64,000 nt of DNA, from the NCBI GenBank assembly GCA_029204225.1, contig CM055094.1, positions 24,574,541 to 24,638,540 on the forward strand. Direction: 5' to 3'. Below the pieces are notes generated by a model. The model had not been told where the DNA came from. It searched no databases and was given only the letters and a program-made list of their open reading frames with translations. Shown here one piece after another: positions 36,147 through 50,164 of this stretch. Both the position numbers and the translations under genes were made by a program. The number at the start of each line of letters is the position of its first letter. The first letter of the stretch is position 1. Source of the stretch: Diphasiastrum complanatum. Lineage: Eukaryota > Streptophyta > Lycopodiopsida > Lycopodiales > Lycopodiaceae.

Positions 36147-38563
36147 GCCAAAGGCAAAATAGTGAACACTTGTCTTTTTGTAAAAGTTGCATAAAACACT
36201 TTCTGGTCAAGTAACCGTCCTACAGTTTAATAGTGGAGTCAAAGTTCACCCAAGCTACATTCCAGCAGCCATGCAAGATGTCAAGAAAACATTGCCAGCC
36301 TAAGAGTTTCCAATCATGTGTTTATACTTCTTTGTTTGCTTCATGTTGTTGAGCCTCGATGGTCCCTAAGGAGCTGATATTTTCTACACATGCATGTGGA
36401 AGGAAAACACCAGAATATTGGAGGACAAAATTGTGGCAGTTTACCTGATCAGGATACATCTTACATGAGATGCATGTTCACTGCCACAGTTACGTTGATT
36501 GATTTTTCTGGAGCTGCCAAAAAGTACCCACCTTTTTATTATCCAGTGATAGAAGTTTGTAAAAAAACGTATTTTTTTACAAAGGATTTTTATCCGTTAA
36601 TTATCACTTCTGGATATTGAGGATGGCAAATTGGTAAGATGGCGGAGTTTACAACAATTCAAGAAGGGTAGAACGCATTTACAACAAACCAGCCCCAGAG
36701 GTATGCAGCATCACAAGGAATCATTTTCTATAATCCAGCTGTAAAGAAGAATGTAAAGTGGAATAGTGTAGCTGAAGAACACACGATTCTAGATGTCTCT
36801 ATCTTATAAAGAATGGTATTGCAAATGCAAGATTCTATTGTAAATCATGCAAATAGAGATCAAACTGTCACTTCAATTTGTTAACAAGTATCAAGTTTCA
36901 GGACTGTAAATACTTGTCCAGATAGGACACGCGTGTTTTGAGATACAAGAGCTCCAGCTGCAACCATGGCGCCTTCTTCCACAACCATCCCATCTAGAAG
37001 AGTTGCTCCCATCCCCACAAATGACTGGTCTTATATGTTTACAATGCAACGAGCGTCTAAATGAGTGGGCCAGCAGGGTCTTTAATGTTTTGTTTTTAAC
37101 CTACATTAAATCGTTCCGACCCAGTATCTTCTGGAACAGACAGAACGGTCGGAATGGAACGTTCCGACCCATTTTGGGAACGGGCTTCTAAGACTATAGG
37201 TAAGCAGAAGAGTCAAATTTGACCCGAGTTACATCTCATAAGTCATGCAAGAAGTCAAAGAAATATTGTAAGACTAAGCATTTCCCACTGTGTTTATACG
37301 TCAATTACTTCATGCTGTTGTTCTTCAGTGGTCCCTTGTGGAATTGATATTTACTATGCATACATGTGGAAGGCACATATCAGAATATTAGAGGACAAAA
37401 ATGTGTCTATTTAACTAATTAGGATGCAGCTTCAATGAGATGCATGTTCACTGCCAGGTTACATCGATATATTTTTCTGAACTTGTCTACTGATAGAAAA
37501 TAAAGGAGATATCAGTGAAACCAATAATTGCCCTCTCTTTGAGAGAGTGAGAAGAAGTTGATTGTAGAATTTAATCTTGGAATCTAGTCTAATCTCCTGG
37601 GCTAACTTATGCCTAAATTTGAGAATGAGCAACATACAGAAGCAACCAATGGTATCCTTGCAAATTGTAATCCCGTACAAGTTTCACTTGATGATCCTCC
37701 AGTTTTCTAAAGGTATGTGAAAGAAGACATTCTCATAGTCGAACTTTTAAGTGACAGCTTCGGCATGACAGAAGCTTATTTCCTATCATCTATTTGTTAT
37801 AAATTCCACTTCATGCATAGAAGCAAATGTTCTCTCTTTAGACGGAAAATGGATTCCCCCATGAGTTCTCACAAGAAGTTTCCCCAAGTGGGAAACATGG
37901 ATTGAGAATACTCATTTCCAGCATCATCGTTGAAGTTAACTGCTAGTTCTTTACAGCTAGGTGTCCAAGATAATTAAGGATAAGCACCCCAACTCCAAGA
38001 CATCTTTGAAAGTCAAAGCAGCAACCTCTTCTGCGGCAAGGACTTGGAGTAAAACATAGAAACCAACTAATATGCACTTCAAATTGTTGCCTCAACGATG
38101 ACTGTTACACAGTCACAAAAAATCCTTTCTATCTTGTTAATGTTGATAGTGATGGACATAATGGAGAAAAACTCGTGGTTGGTGAATTTAAGATAGTTAA
38201 TAGAGCAAAGTTCCTTCATTACTGCTACCTTAGACGTCCCCTTCTCATTAAAGATGCATAGTAGTATCAGTTGATGTTGATAGTGATGGAGATAATGGAA
38301 AAAGTATCGAGGGATTGTTAACAGAGCAAAATTCCTTATTGCCAGTGGCCAAGTAGATGCTACCCTTCTCCTATAGCATGTATAGAAGCACCTAGAATAA
38401 CTTCAATCCCACAATAAGAATTTAACCTTCATAGCAGCTCTTGAGTAAGAATTCAGATAGAAATTTTCTAAGAACTCTAACTTGATCAAGGAGCCTCAAG
38501 GTATGACAAGTAAAGTAAAAGCAAATAGGAGCAACAAATGTTCACAAGTACTCTAAAGTTTAC
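36147..38563. other. NHD1 intron with two local duplications
   Basis: 36228-36510 and 37205-37485 are diverged copies of one about 280-bp sequence, sharing ATGTGGAAGG, CAGAATATT and GAGGACAAAA, and GAGATGCATGTTCACTGCCA. A second, shorter pair lies at 38140-38250 and 38265-38370 (GATGTTGATAGTGATGGA). A hairpin GGTCGGAA...TTCCGACC is at about 37148-37170. Confidence 0.65.
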
Positions 38564-38689
38564 CCGGCTGTGTATTGTCCATAGAGTCACTGCCATAAGA
38601 AGAGCAACACCACTCTTGTTAAAAGCCAATAATTCTTCAAAGATGATGCCTGCATAGCCCAGGAAAAAGGCAAGAGACATAGCCAGAGT
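38564..38689 (-). CDS. NHD1: NHD1 exon: GYAGIIFEELLAFNKSGV
   Basis: A 126-bp exon, 42 codons in phase 0. After acceptor ATTGTAG it reads TLAMSLAFFLGYAGIIFEEL, then LAFNKSGVALLMAVTLWTIH and SR, then donor GTAAAC. The GYAGIIFEExLAFNKSG signature is nearly invariant in NhaD-type antiporters. Confidence 0.97.
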
Positions 38690-39025
38690 CTACAATCGAA
38701 AGAACCCAGCACCAAAGCATTGATGTTAACAATCTGTCCACAAAACTAAGCTATAACCCAGTAGAGAGCTAGAAAAATATCTAGGATAACTAGGACACAA
38801 AATTGTAAATATCTTTTGTTTGTCTTAGAGTGAAGCATTCAGAGTTCGGCTAAATGAACCTGATAAAGGAATGGCTCACCTTAAAAAAAAACAGAAAGAT
38901 GCTACAGTAGAACATAGGCCAACAATAGTTTAATCTACTTTCGTGACTGTTGTCCAAGTCCCTGTTCCTATTAACGATACACCTAAAAGTAAGTAGAGAA
39001 AGATTGATCACAGCAATTAAGAGAC

Positions 39026-39199
39026 CTGATGTTTGAAAACCCAGGAGTCACCGATTGTGGCTGCTCCAGCAGCAGCAAATGTTCCAAGAGCAATAGTTTT
39101 TAGTAGATTGGTCTTGAGCCTATAATTGGCCACATAATCAGGTGAGCTCATTTTGTCCACTGAGCAAAGAAGATCGCATGCTCCAGAAGTTTGAAATTT
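39026..39199 (-). CDS. NHD1: NHD1 exon: N-terminal stromal region before the first helices
   Basis: A 174-bp exon, 58 codons in phase 0. After acceptor TTTTGCAG it reads KFQTSGACDLLCSVDKMSS, then YRLKTNLLKTIALGTFAAAG and DSWVFKHQ, then donor GTCTCT. The CDPLCSxDExSS and KTDLLK pattern of plant NHD1 is recognisable. The intron to the next exon is only 336 bp. Confidence 0.9.
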
Positions 39200-40624
39200 C
39201 TGCAAAACACCATTATTGGCATTTGAGAAAATGAAAGGGCAATATACAAAACTACAATACAATCTGAGGTTATGGTCCCACTGATCTTATTGCACAAGCA
39301 CCATTAAAGAATGTTAATGGAAAACAGTGATTGGTAATCTTGACTGGTTGAACTGGGTAAATATAGCAAATGCCATATGAGAACAGTTCCTTATCAGTCA
39401 TATATATGGTCATTATGAAAGAACTGGTAAAACACTCTGGTCTATGAACTTTCTCTATGTCAAGACCTAAAGGGATGTCCTATCTCTTTATCGATCTGTG
39501 AAAACTTTATTCAGGACTCCCTGATTTCAATTGTATGCTAATTAAAAGTGGAGTGAGTAGAAACCACTCAGGATAGACCATAAGCACTGCAGAGCAAGCA
39601 CTGCGGCTAGCCCTCTGCTCACAGAACTGGAAGTTACTCTTTACAAGCAGAAGACCCATAAACAAATTGAAAGCAAATAGATAAAAGCAATCAAGGCTGA
39701 ATACCTTCTGTAGCATAACTCAGTGAATTGCTATAATTGTGTATAATTGTAAGCTATTTATCTCTTTATTTGCTTGAAGACTACGGCTTGCCATGAACAA
39801 ATCAATGGATTAGCTAGCGGTCAGTGTCACAAAGACACGTTTTTGTGAAATATACAACCCACAGGATCGGTTTTGCATGCTAGCGTGCGAGCATGAACAG
39901 GTTGTAGTTGGACATAATCTGACCTCACAAGCTATAGCTGGGGCACCATGCAGCCGTGTAACACTTGAAAGTACCAATCAAAACTTATTGTAGGTGAGGC
40001 AGGCCCCTAATTTTGGCCACATTATCAAACTCTACTTTTGCTCTGTTATTGTTGACAAGTAACCCCGTAAATGAGCACACGTGGCTTTTTCTGCCCATTT
40101 TTTAGACTCCTTAAAAAGCAGAATGTGCAAAACCGAATCAGGCCACAACAGAGGAGAAAAAGCGAGATGATTCTGTTTTTCAGATGACAATTCCGTCTCA
40201 TAATGGTCGTCAACAAAAAAGTCAGTGTGCTCATTACGCAATGGAACCAGTTGGGCCTAGGACTCCTTACCGGGCAGAATGTCATCTGCCCGGTGCCTTC
40301 CATAATACTTCAAACTCTGCTAACAGAGAGCCCTCCAGCTGCAGGTGGGCCAGTCCCTTAATTTGCCACCCTGCCAAATTCTGCTTCTGCTCTACCCCTT
40401 CTGAGATGCATTCAACGCTTAAATACAGCTCTTAGTCAGGATACCTCCCCACTCATTCTGCTATATGCCAACGAGTTATCAAAGAAGTTAAATGGGTTTT
40501 TTTCAAGGGAAAGAGCAAACGTCGGAAGAGTCTCAGCTTGTTCACTAGAGATGCCCTTGCAAATCGTTTATGAGAGTCTGCAAGAATAAGAGGAAAACCG
40601 GGTCCCTGACAAGTTGGACCTCAC
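39200..40624. other. Upstream NHD1 intron(s), exon not resolved
   Basis: At least one more exon is needed between a transit-peptide exon and 39199 if the candidate at 40758 is right, because the phases (2 to 0) do not join directly. The minus-strand frames at 39716-39507 and 40303-40032 are open but show no clear match. Confidence 0.5.
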
Positions 40625-40758
40625 GTTGCTCCCTCCTCTGACCAATGAGCTTCTAAATTCCTAAATGCCAATAAGGGCAATCTGGAGACATTATAGAAGC
40701 CGCATCTGTCCAACACTGTCACGGTCCCCATTCTGTCTAACAATGTTGTGGCCGCCAT
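40625..40758 (-). CDS. NHD1: Candidate first exon of NHD1 (transit peptide)
   Basis: ACATGGCGGCC is a strong plant start context. It opens a frame MAATTLLDRMGTVTV followed by CGFYNVSRLPLLAF, which is rich in S, T, R and hydrophobic residues and poor in acids at the start, as in chloroplast transit peptides. A good donor (AAC|GTGAGG) lies at 40625. The exon would end in phase 2 and so needs a further small exon before 39199. The frame is also open upstream to 40950. This is an inference from position and composition only. Confidence 0.35.
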
Positions 40759-40979
40759 GTTCGTGTATATTGCTTTCTTATATGTAAACTTTGTCACATT
40801 GTCTAAGCTGAAAATATTTCGAAAGATTTGCCAAACTTCTGTAGAAGAACAAATTGGGCGATGCATGAACGAAACTGCAGTTGCGAATTGACAAATTTGC
40901 AACAATGAGATGCTGGAATGACTGGCTGAATGAGAAGTGAGTGAGTGCATCAGCCAAAGCTAAGCTTAGCAGATCCATT

Positions 40980-42277
40980 CGAGCATTGAAGTCACAAAAT
41001 CTGACTACTGCTACTAATAATCACTAAACGAATGCACTACATTGATTGCACGCAAAATGTGACTACACTCCAAGGATTGATGGGTTGCGAAATGTGACAT
41101 TCTCAAAGCAGTAATTACGTCGCTCAATGCGACAGTATATTGGAAATGTGCATGCATTTACATTTGGACCTCTCTGTTACGTGGTTTCCACCTGACCCCT
41201 CTGTCATTCAAAGCATGTGGTACATCAGAATCCATCTCGTGTGATTCCCACCTGGGGCACTCCAAATATTTTATTCCTCCAAACATACCATAGACATGTC
41301 ACACACTCCTCCCTTTTTACATATGTACAAGCTTTCAATGCGAGGTGCCCATCCAATGGCCCACAAAAGAAGAGACAATTCATATGTGGTGGCCACTTTT
41401 TAAAAAGAGAAAGGGTGGAGTGGGTCATAGTTGGTCCCCATGTAGAAAGAGATTGAGTTCAATGGGTCATCTTGTCATAAAATGGCTCGGCCTAAAGGCC
41501 TCATCATATTTTCCTCAATGAAAAGGTCATTGGAAAATCCATTCTTGCAATACATAAAACAATTTGTCTTAATTTCAATAGGCTTTATAAAAACTAATGA
41601 GCCAAAAATACAATTACTTATACTTTGAGGAGGCTTTCATTAAATTTTAGGACAAATTTCAAACCTTTGTAATTTATTCATCGACTTTCTTGTATCCTTT
41701 CTTGTTCGATATTTTATCATGTACATTGCACATATTCAATTTATTGGATGCAAAACCCATATAAGGCATTTTGATTTATGTTGAGACATTTGATGGCATG
41801 AAAATATTATTATTTGAATGATTTTACTTGAGGCTAAGTTCAAGTTATGTACTTTGTTACAATTCTATTTTGAGCCAAGCCTAATACATAGTTATTTCGT
41901 AAAACTATGAATCAACAAATATTAAGCCAAAATCATTTGATCATTAATTCACATGAAAATTAAAGCCTAACATTTGAGATTCAATACCCATAAGAGCTTA
42001 AGAAAGAAGGTTTTGGAGACCTCCAAAAAAATGTAGGATAGGTTAATTCAAAATTTTGAATGTCTTTTTCATTGGGTTATAGGCTGTCCTTATCACATGC
42101 AAAAGCCCCATTAATTTGAATTGCAGGTGAATTTTGAAGTCTCTCTCTTGGCACACTTTCGACTCTTTTTCTAAGGATAGTTCTTTTTATATGTATATGT
42201 TTACATATTTGTGTACACTTGTTGTACACATATATTGTATTCATCACGAGTGTGACAGCGGCCATGCGGATGCAGAG

Positions 42278-42280
<3 letters not shown>
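40980..42280. other. Upstream of NHD1, no gene seen
   Basis: AT-rich. This may include the NHD1 promoter if the first exon is at 40.7 kb. No core promoter could be fixed. Confidence 0.5.

Positions 42281-42362
<82 letters not shown>
42280..42362 (+). repeat. (CT)n microsatellite, about 41 units
   Basis: Pure CT run. Confidence 0.98.
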
Positions 42363-42365
<3 letters not shown>

Positions 42366-42567
42366 GGATCCTCACGATTCCTATGCCTTTCACTTCTCTC
42401 TTTAGAAAATAGTCTTTCCATAAGTTTCCAAAAGCGCGTGTTTTCTCTCTAGAATCAACGTGTCTACCTTTCAACCCCACTTCAATTGCCTTTCAACTAC
42501 CCATTAGATGTTTTAGGGCAAATGTGGATCAATGAGAATTTGTAAAATGTGTTATGTTTATCATTGG

Positions 42568-42679
<112 letters not shown>

Positions 42680-42779
42680 AGCTAGCCACAAGTGCAAATT
42701 TTACTTATGGTGCCATTGGCCCTAGCATTGCTCTCGGCGCAAATTTGTTATTCCACTTGATTAGGGACTTGGAAAGAGT

Positions 42780-43750
42780 CTATTGAAAATTCCAACAAGA
42801 TTCACAATGGTGTTGAACTTGATCTATCTCTCAAGTGTTGATTTTGGCTTCATAAATGGACCATTTGCAAGTACAATGGTATAAAAATCGACCAATACAT
42901 TTAATGATGCATGCATGATTAGCATATCCAAGATAAAATCTCCTTGAACTTGACTTCTCCATTATGAAGTGGAGAGAACTCAATTTTCCATCAAAGATTG
43001 ATATGTTCTCAAGAGGAACATCATCAAAATATCTTTGAATATTGATATGTTGGTATTGATTTGTCTTTGATGAACTGCTCACAATAGTTATAACAGAAAC
43101 TAGGAATGGTCACTTTGCTCCCATAACTAGTATTGTCTCATTTCTTAAACCCAGTGGTTTCAAAAATTTGATTTAAGGAATATGAAGCATCTTTTGTTTG
43201 CATAGTTGGACCACTGGGTGTCATTTTACAAAGAAAAGATTGTTATTCAACATTGTCTTCTTCACCTTCATATTGCTCGATGCAAGTTTCATAGTCATCA
43301 TGGTAGTTTTTCCCAATCACTGATGTAGTGATTGGGATGTAATTCTATCTTCCTTTGTTGTATTTGTTATGAATTGTTTGATTTTCTTCGTTGTAATCAC
43401 AACTTATGTCGATATCATTCACTTGACTTGTAGATTCATATTGGTCCTCATGTTCCCATTCAAAGTGCTCTCATAACCAACATTGTTATGCTCAGCTTCA
43501 TATTGGCCATCATTATATTCATCTACATTGCCAAATTGATATTTATGATTATCTTGTTGACAAAAAGAGTTCTCATTTGGAGATTGTTCACATGTCTATA
43601 TCATCAAGTTGCTCTTCGACTTGACAATCACCATTATAATTATCATACAAGTCACTTTCATTACCATATTCATTTTCATTTCAATTCCATTGATCTTCGT
43701 GCTTTGACATATATTCATTATCAGTGTCCCTGGTATAGTGATAGGTAACT
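42780..43750 (-). pseudogene. Decayed frames with acidic and basic stretches, unrecognised
   Basis: The minus strand has broken open frames with protein-like composition: an acidic part (NGDCQVEEQLDDIDM, then HDDYETCIEQYEGEEDN) followed by frames at 43082-42831. It has many stops. It might be an old transposon protein, but I cannot name a family. Confidence 0.3.
43312..43336. repeat. Perfect 10-bp hairpin
   Basis: CCCAATCACT, loop GATGT, AGTGATTGGG. Confidence 0.85.
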
Positions 43751-44203
43751 TGTGGGTTATGGGTCCACAATATTGAATGAAGTGAAAAGAATTCGTAGCA
43801 AATTGAATTTCACTTGTAGAATACCATATTTGCTAATAACAAATTTGCTCTTCTCCACCTCCTCTAAATTTTGAGTTATTGAAGAATGAGACTTGTAAAA
43901 TCAAAAAAACATTAATAACTTATAGCTGAGTGTTGCTTTTATTTCACTAATCACTTTTACTTTTTACTGTATGAGCTCAAACAAGATAGTTATAAAGGTT
44001 TAAAAATTGGTAAAATAAAAAATAAAATAAAAATGTGACAACTTGGGAAAAAGGAGGTGTTAATTCAAAACAAATATGATTATAAAGGTATAGATAGCTT
44101 CACAGTGTCATTCTCGATAATTGATCACTTTTGCTTTGAATTGTCTTGAAATCGGAGGTAAACCTTGCTATTTCCTCCCGGCGCGGCCTCCTTACACGGC
44201 CTC

Positions 44204-46113
<1,910 letters not shown>

Positions 46114-46186
<73 letters not shown>
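46114..46186 (+). repeat. (GA)n microsatellite, about 36 units
   Basis: Pure GA run. Its surroundings (45880-46420) are also purine-rich on this strand. Confidence 0.97.
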
Positions 46187-46188
<2 letters not shown>

Positions 46189-47080
46189 GTACGACGAGAT
46201 TGAAGGAAGGGGTACCAAAACTCGGAAGAGAGAGAGGAGTGATGATAAACAAAAAAGGGAATGACACATGAAGGGAGAATACATTAAAACATTGGGATGG
46301 AGATCCATAAGAGGTGAAGGATTAGGACGATCTCATCGATAAACTGAAGGAATGATGCTTGAAAGAAAAGAGATGAGATGGATGATGAGAGGGTAGAGAT
46401 GATGAGGGAGATATGAGGCACACAAAACATTTTGGCCCCCATTGACTTTCATGATGCCAAGTCAAGGGTTGAGTGAATGTGCCATGAACTAAGAGTAAAT
46501 GTCTATTATTAACGACCAAATGTCTATTTTAGAGACTTTAACATCTGGCAAACCTTGACCACACACACATTCCCTTCTATCCCTGACCTTTGGGGGGCTA
46601 CCTCTCTCCATCCCAATCTACATTTCTTTTTAAATGGGGACCAAAAGATACTCCACACACAGCTCCCTCCCCCACCTCCAAAAACAAATAAAAAAGACTC
46701 CCTTTCTTAACTATGTAGTTCTGGGGGGGAGGGGGGGTCTGAAACCATTAGCGAGCTCACCCTCACTCCACCCACCCCATGTGATCATCCTTACCTTGCC
46801 AACCCACCCACAAACACACCCACACTCTACCCACCCCATATATTTTCCCTTCCCTTGCCATCATGCCCATTCAATGCCATCGACAAGTTGACTCACACTC
46901 CACCTACCCCACAAGACCTCTCCTCCCCAATCCATCCATCCACAACCCCCCTTCCCCCTGACCTCCCAAAACACTGGTCGACCAAACTTTGGTCGCATTA
47001 ACCAAGGATGAGCAGTTGAGGTTTGCAGATTATTTGTTTGAGTGTGGGAGATGGTCGTGAGCCCACATTCGTGCATCACG
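46187..47080. other. Purine-rich then C-rich low-complexity sequence
   Basis: The purine-rich plus strand (to about 46420) is followed by a CCCACCC-rich stretch (46640-46960). No gene seen. Confidence 0.6.
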
Positions 47081-47084
47081 ATTT

Positions 47085-47770
47085 GGACCTTATTTCCCTG
47101 CCAGAGGGCATGTGCCTAAGGACGCGTGATGTGGGCAAATTGATTTCATTCATGTTTCCTAATTTTGCATGATGTTTTAAGGATGTTGAGTTTTTGAGGA
47201 GTCGTGCAATATTGACTACATTGAACAAAGATGTAGATGAGATCAATGCGTCGGTTGTTGAGCAGCTTCCAAGTGACGTTTTCACTTTTTAAAGTGCAGA
47301 TAGTGTTGTTGATGTGAGGGCTCTAATGTCCACCCTATAGAGTACTTGAACAACGTACAACCGAGTGGATGTCCTCCACATAAGTTGGTACTGAAGATTG
47401 GGATGATTGTGATGTTGTTACGATCGATAGCATCGCACAAGGTATTATGCAATGGCACAAGATTGATCATCCTCAGATTGGGTAGACAGGTCATAGAGGC
47501 GGAGATTGTGACTGGGAAGAATATAGGGAGTAGAGTCATTATTCCATGTATCCCTATAGTGTCGAGCGATTCGAATATACAATTGCAGAAGGTCTAGTTT
47601 TCTATCAGAGCAGTATTTGCCATGACAATAAACAAAGCACATGGGCAAACTATGGACACGATTGGTTTGTATTGCCTCGGCCTATGTTTAGTCATGGGCA
47701 GTTGCATGTTGCACTATTGAGAGTGCGAAATGCAGCAAGTCTTCGCGTGTTGATTACTGCAAAGACAATC
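47085..47770 (+). pseudogene. PIF1-like helicase remnant, Helitron type
   Basis: Plus-strand frames match the C-terminal part of PIF1-like helicases: LRSRAILTTLNKDVDEINAS and VVEQLPSDVFTF (47196-47290), then LNNVQPSGCPPHKLVLKIGM and VMLLRSI (47349-47430), NGTRLIILRLG, VIEAEIVTGKN, and finally FSHGQLHVALLRV (about 47687-47725). The order and spacing are those of the helicase half of Helitron Rep/helicase proteins. A TAA after VFTF and several frame changes show decay. The Rep part, the ATPase P-loop part and the Helitron ends were not found, so a decayed cellular PIF1 copy is possible but less likely. Confidence 0.82.
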
Positions 47771-47883
47771 GATTTATGGATGTGGATGGAGTGGCGAGGT
47801 ACACTCAGAACATTTTGTATTCAGAAGTGTTGTAGTATTAAGTTTGAAATGATGTTTATGGTTTATGTTTTCGGGATACAAGG

Positions 47884-47910
47884 TACAGTTAGAGTTAGAG
47901 TTAGGGTTAG
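47884..47910 (+). repeat. Short telomere-like repeat
   Basis: GTTAGAGTTAGAGTTAGGGTTAG: one true plant-fern type TTAGGG step among variants. Probably chance or a small satellite. Confidence 0.4.
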
Positions 47911-47971
47911 ACTTAGCATTTGGAATGTAGAAGGTTGTACACGGAGAAGGTTTGTAGAAGGAGGTTCTTGA

Positions 47972-49719
47972 ATATAGTCAGGATTTAGACTTCAATATTT
48001 GATTTGATATAAGACTTATACTAACATTGTGTTTCTTTTTTGTAGATTTTGTGCAGGCTATTGGAATGAGCGAGTATTTTTTATTGCAACTTGATATTGA
48101 CTATGTTTTAGGTAATTGCATTAAGTTAATGCCTGTGTATGTTTTTGTAGATGGTGAAGGTCATTTTTAATCGATGCACAATTATTTGGTTGTTGCAGTT
48201 ATACGCGGAGTTTTTAAATGAACAACAAGACGTCGTATATTTGATTCCACGATGACACCATATGTTATTAGATGTGGATTTGTTAGAACAAAATCTAACA
48301 TACATTTATAGAGTAGTATTGGTTGTAGATATTACTGATGCATCGCAGATGATAGATAGCTTGGTGTGCTCCCAAGCCTTTGGATGTGATGAGTGAGAGA
48401 AATTTTTGAAAAAGTACCGATTTTTTAAATAAAAATATAATATATTCGCTTTTTTTAAATTTATGTATGTGGAATGTCTTTCTTTCTTGATTGATTGGCA
48501 CTTAACTCAATTGTGTACCCATACTAGTGGATATGTGGTTTTACATGTATTCTACACGTAGAGTGACTTTACATGTTTGTATGCGTAAATACATGATTAT
48601 GACAGGCACTAAGCCATCAATTTATGTTCGTTCTTGTTGAGAATGATTTGGAATGGATACACGAAACAAAACTGAAAGTATTCTTGTTTGTGTTCACTCT
48701 CTTTGGAACCTCTATTGTTCTGGTGCAATTGATATGTTTCTTAGCACGAAGCAATCAGATTCGCTGTACCTAGATATAGTTCGATTTTGATTGGCGGCTA
48801 TTGCTTGCTAGATCAGATTTACAATCTTCCAGAGTGTAGACAGGCATTGATGACCTATGTTTTAAAATTTGTTTAAGCATTCAGCAAGAATGAGCTAGTG
48901 TGCGGAATAAAGTTAAAAGTTGAATATATGCAGACAACGATTAGACACCAAAACATTCGAGATCATTTAAGAGAAAACAACATGTGCATTACAGTTACTG
49001 TATTATCAATGATCTTTTCTAGAGCGCTATGTGACAAACCCACCCAGCACGTCGGCACGAGAGATACTATTCTCTCGCGAACTATATCAGACAGTCTCGC
49101 TTACTAGCGGACTCTTGGACATCGGTTGGCAATTCTATGACTAGTTCACATTGGTGTTCAACCAATCTGATGTTCCAACTGATTTTCTCGTGTTCGATCT
49201 ATTTATATGGATAGAGAGAAAAATGTTTAAGTTAATCAATGACTACAAGAACAGCTGGTTAAGCACATTTTAACGCTACTCAGATTGCCTTCAATGCCAT
49301 CCTTGTGGGTGGACGTTCTCCTGGTACTTAGCTTGATCTCCTTTGTACTTGGAGCGTGAAAATCTGTCGTCTTTCGATCTTTGGGTGTTTCGAGCTTCGT
49401 GGGTTCGTGTCTTCCTTCGGCCTACGGCTTTTCTTCGAGTTCCTTCACAATTTGAACTTTGGATCGTCATCTTCGAGTCTTCGTTCGTTTGACCTTCTTG
49501 TCTTGCTTCATTGAAACCATTATGTAGCGATTATGGTCAGGGGCGGTTTCTCTCTGTGGGCAGTCCCTTTGTATTTTTGCAGACACAAAGACTTGTTGGT
49601 CCTTTCCGTGCATTTCTGCAAACACGAACTCGAAAGCTATCAAAGCTTTGTGGTTAGAAACATTAAGTTTTTTCAACTCCGTCTCAAAGCGTGGTAGCTT
49701 TATGATTCCCAGACTTGTC
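47972..49719. other. No gene identified
   Basis: AT-rich sequence. The part from about 49040 to 49700 lies next to a copia RNase H end and may hold its leader or LTR, but no paired LTR was found. Confidence 0.4.
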
Positions 49720-50160
49720 CTCTGTCTCTCGAACAACCCTTGTCTAAGGGCTTGGTAAAGATGTTGGCTACCATCTGCTTCCTTCCAATGAAGATGGTTT
49801 TCAGTTCGTTTCTCTCGACTAGGTCCCTTATCAAATGGTATTTGATTGCAATGTGTTTCGTCTTTGAATGAAACATGAGATCCTTCGTCAAATGTATGGC
49901 AGATGTATTGTCCATTTGTAGAATTAGAGGCTTGTTGGTGGTTTCACCTAGTCCGTCGAGGAATTGTCTGAGCCATGTGATCTCATTGCCCATCTTGGTG
50001 GCTGCGACCTATTCTGCTTCATAGGATGACTGAGTGGTGATGGTCTACTTCTTGCTGATCCAAAGAACAACTGCCTTTGCTACAATGGTGCACCCTTTTG
50101 AGACACTTTTACATCCGTAGGCATACATCGGATACCACAAAATAGTGTTTTGTTAAAAGA
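49720..50160 (-). pseudogene. Copia RNase H fragment
   Basis: The minus strand reads VVLWISKK, TQSSYEAE (for TVALSSTEAEY), GNEITWLRQFLDGLG, LQMDNTSAIHLTKD, FHSKTKHIAIKYHLIRD and VANIFTKPLDKG: the C-terminal RNase H of a copia polyprotein. Only this end is present. The composition differs from elements 1 to 5 (KPLDKG rather than KALS), so it is another lineage. Confidence 0.88.
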
Positions 50161-50164
50161 CGTC

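Larger units (their letters stand above)
7429..39199 (-). other. NHD1: NHD1-like gene: plastid Na+/H+ antiporter, NhaD family (gene span visible here)
   Basis: Seven exons in order on the minus strand (39199-39026, 38689-38564, 29289-29113, 28951-28845, 22535-22415, 21109-21048, 7755-7429) encode a continuous stretch of an NhaD-type antiporter. Every intron is GT...AG and every junction keeps the frame (phases 0,0,0,2,0,2, and 2 at the open end). From knowledge of the family, NHD1 exchanges Na+ for H+ across the chloroplast envelope and helps keep stromal Na+ low. No exon contains a stop, so the gene is probably functional. The introns total over 30 kb, and those of 9.3 and 13.3 kb carry nested LTR elements. 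The C-terminal half-domain is expected further left, outside the window, and the first exon(s) are uncertain. Confidence 0.93.

Noticed and set aside
40032-40303. Possible NHD1 exon or separate gene
   Set aside because: The two overlapping minus-strand frames show no NHD1 motif and no splice sites that join in phase.
46640-46960. CpG-island-like promoter
   Set aside because: The stretch is C-rich (CCACCC) but poor in CG dinucleotides, and no gene follows.
47884-47910. Interstitial telomere
   Set aside because: Only one exact TTAGGG-like step among TTAGAG units; too short and mixed.
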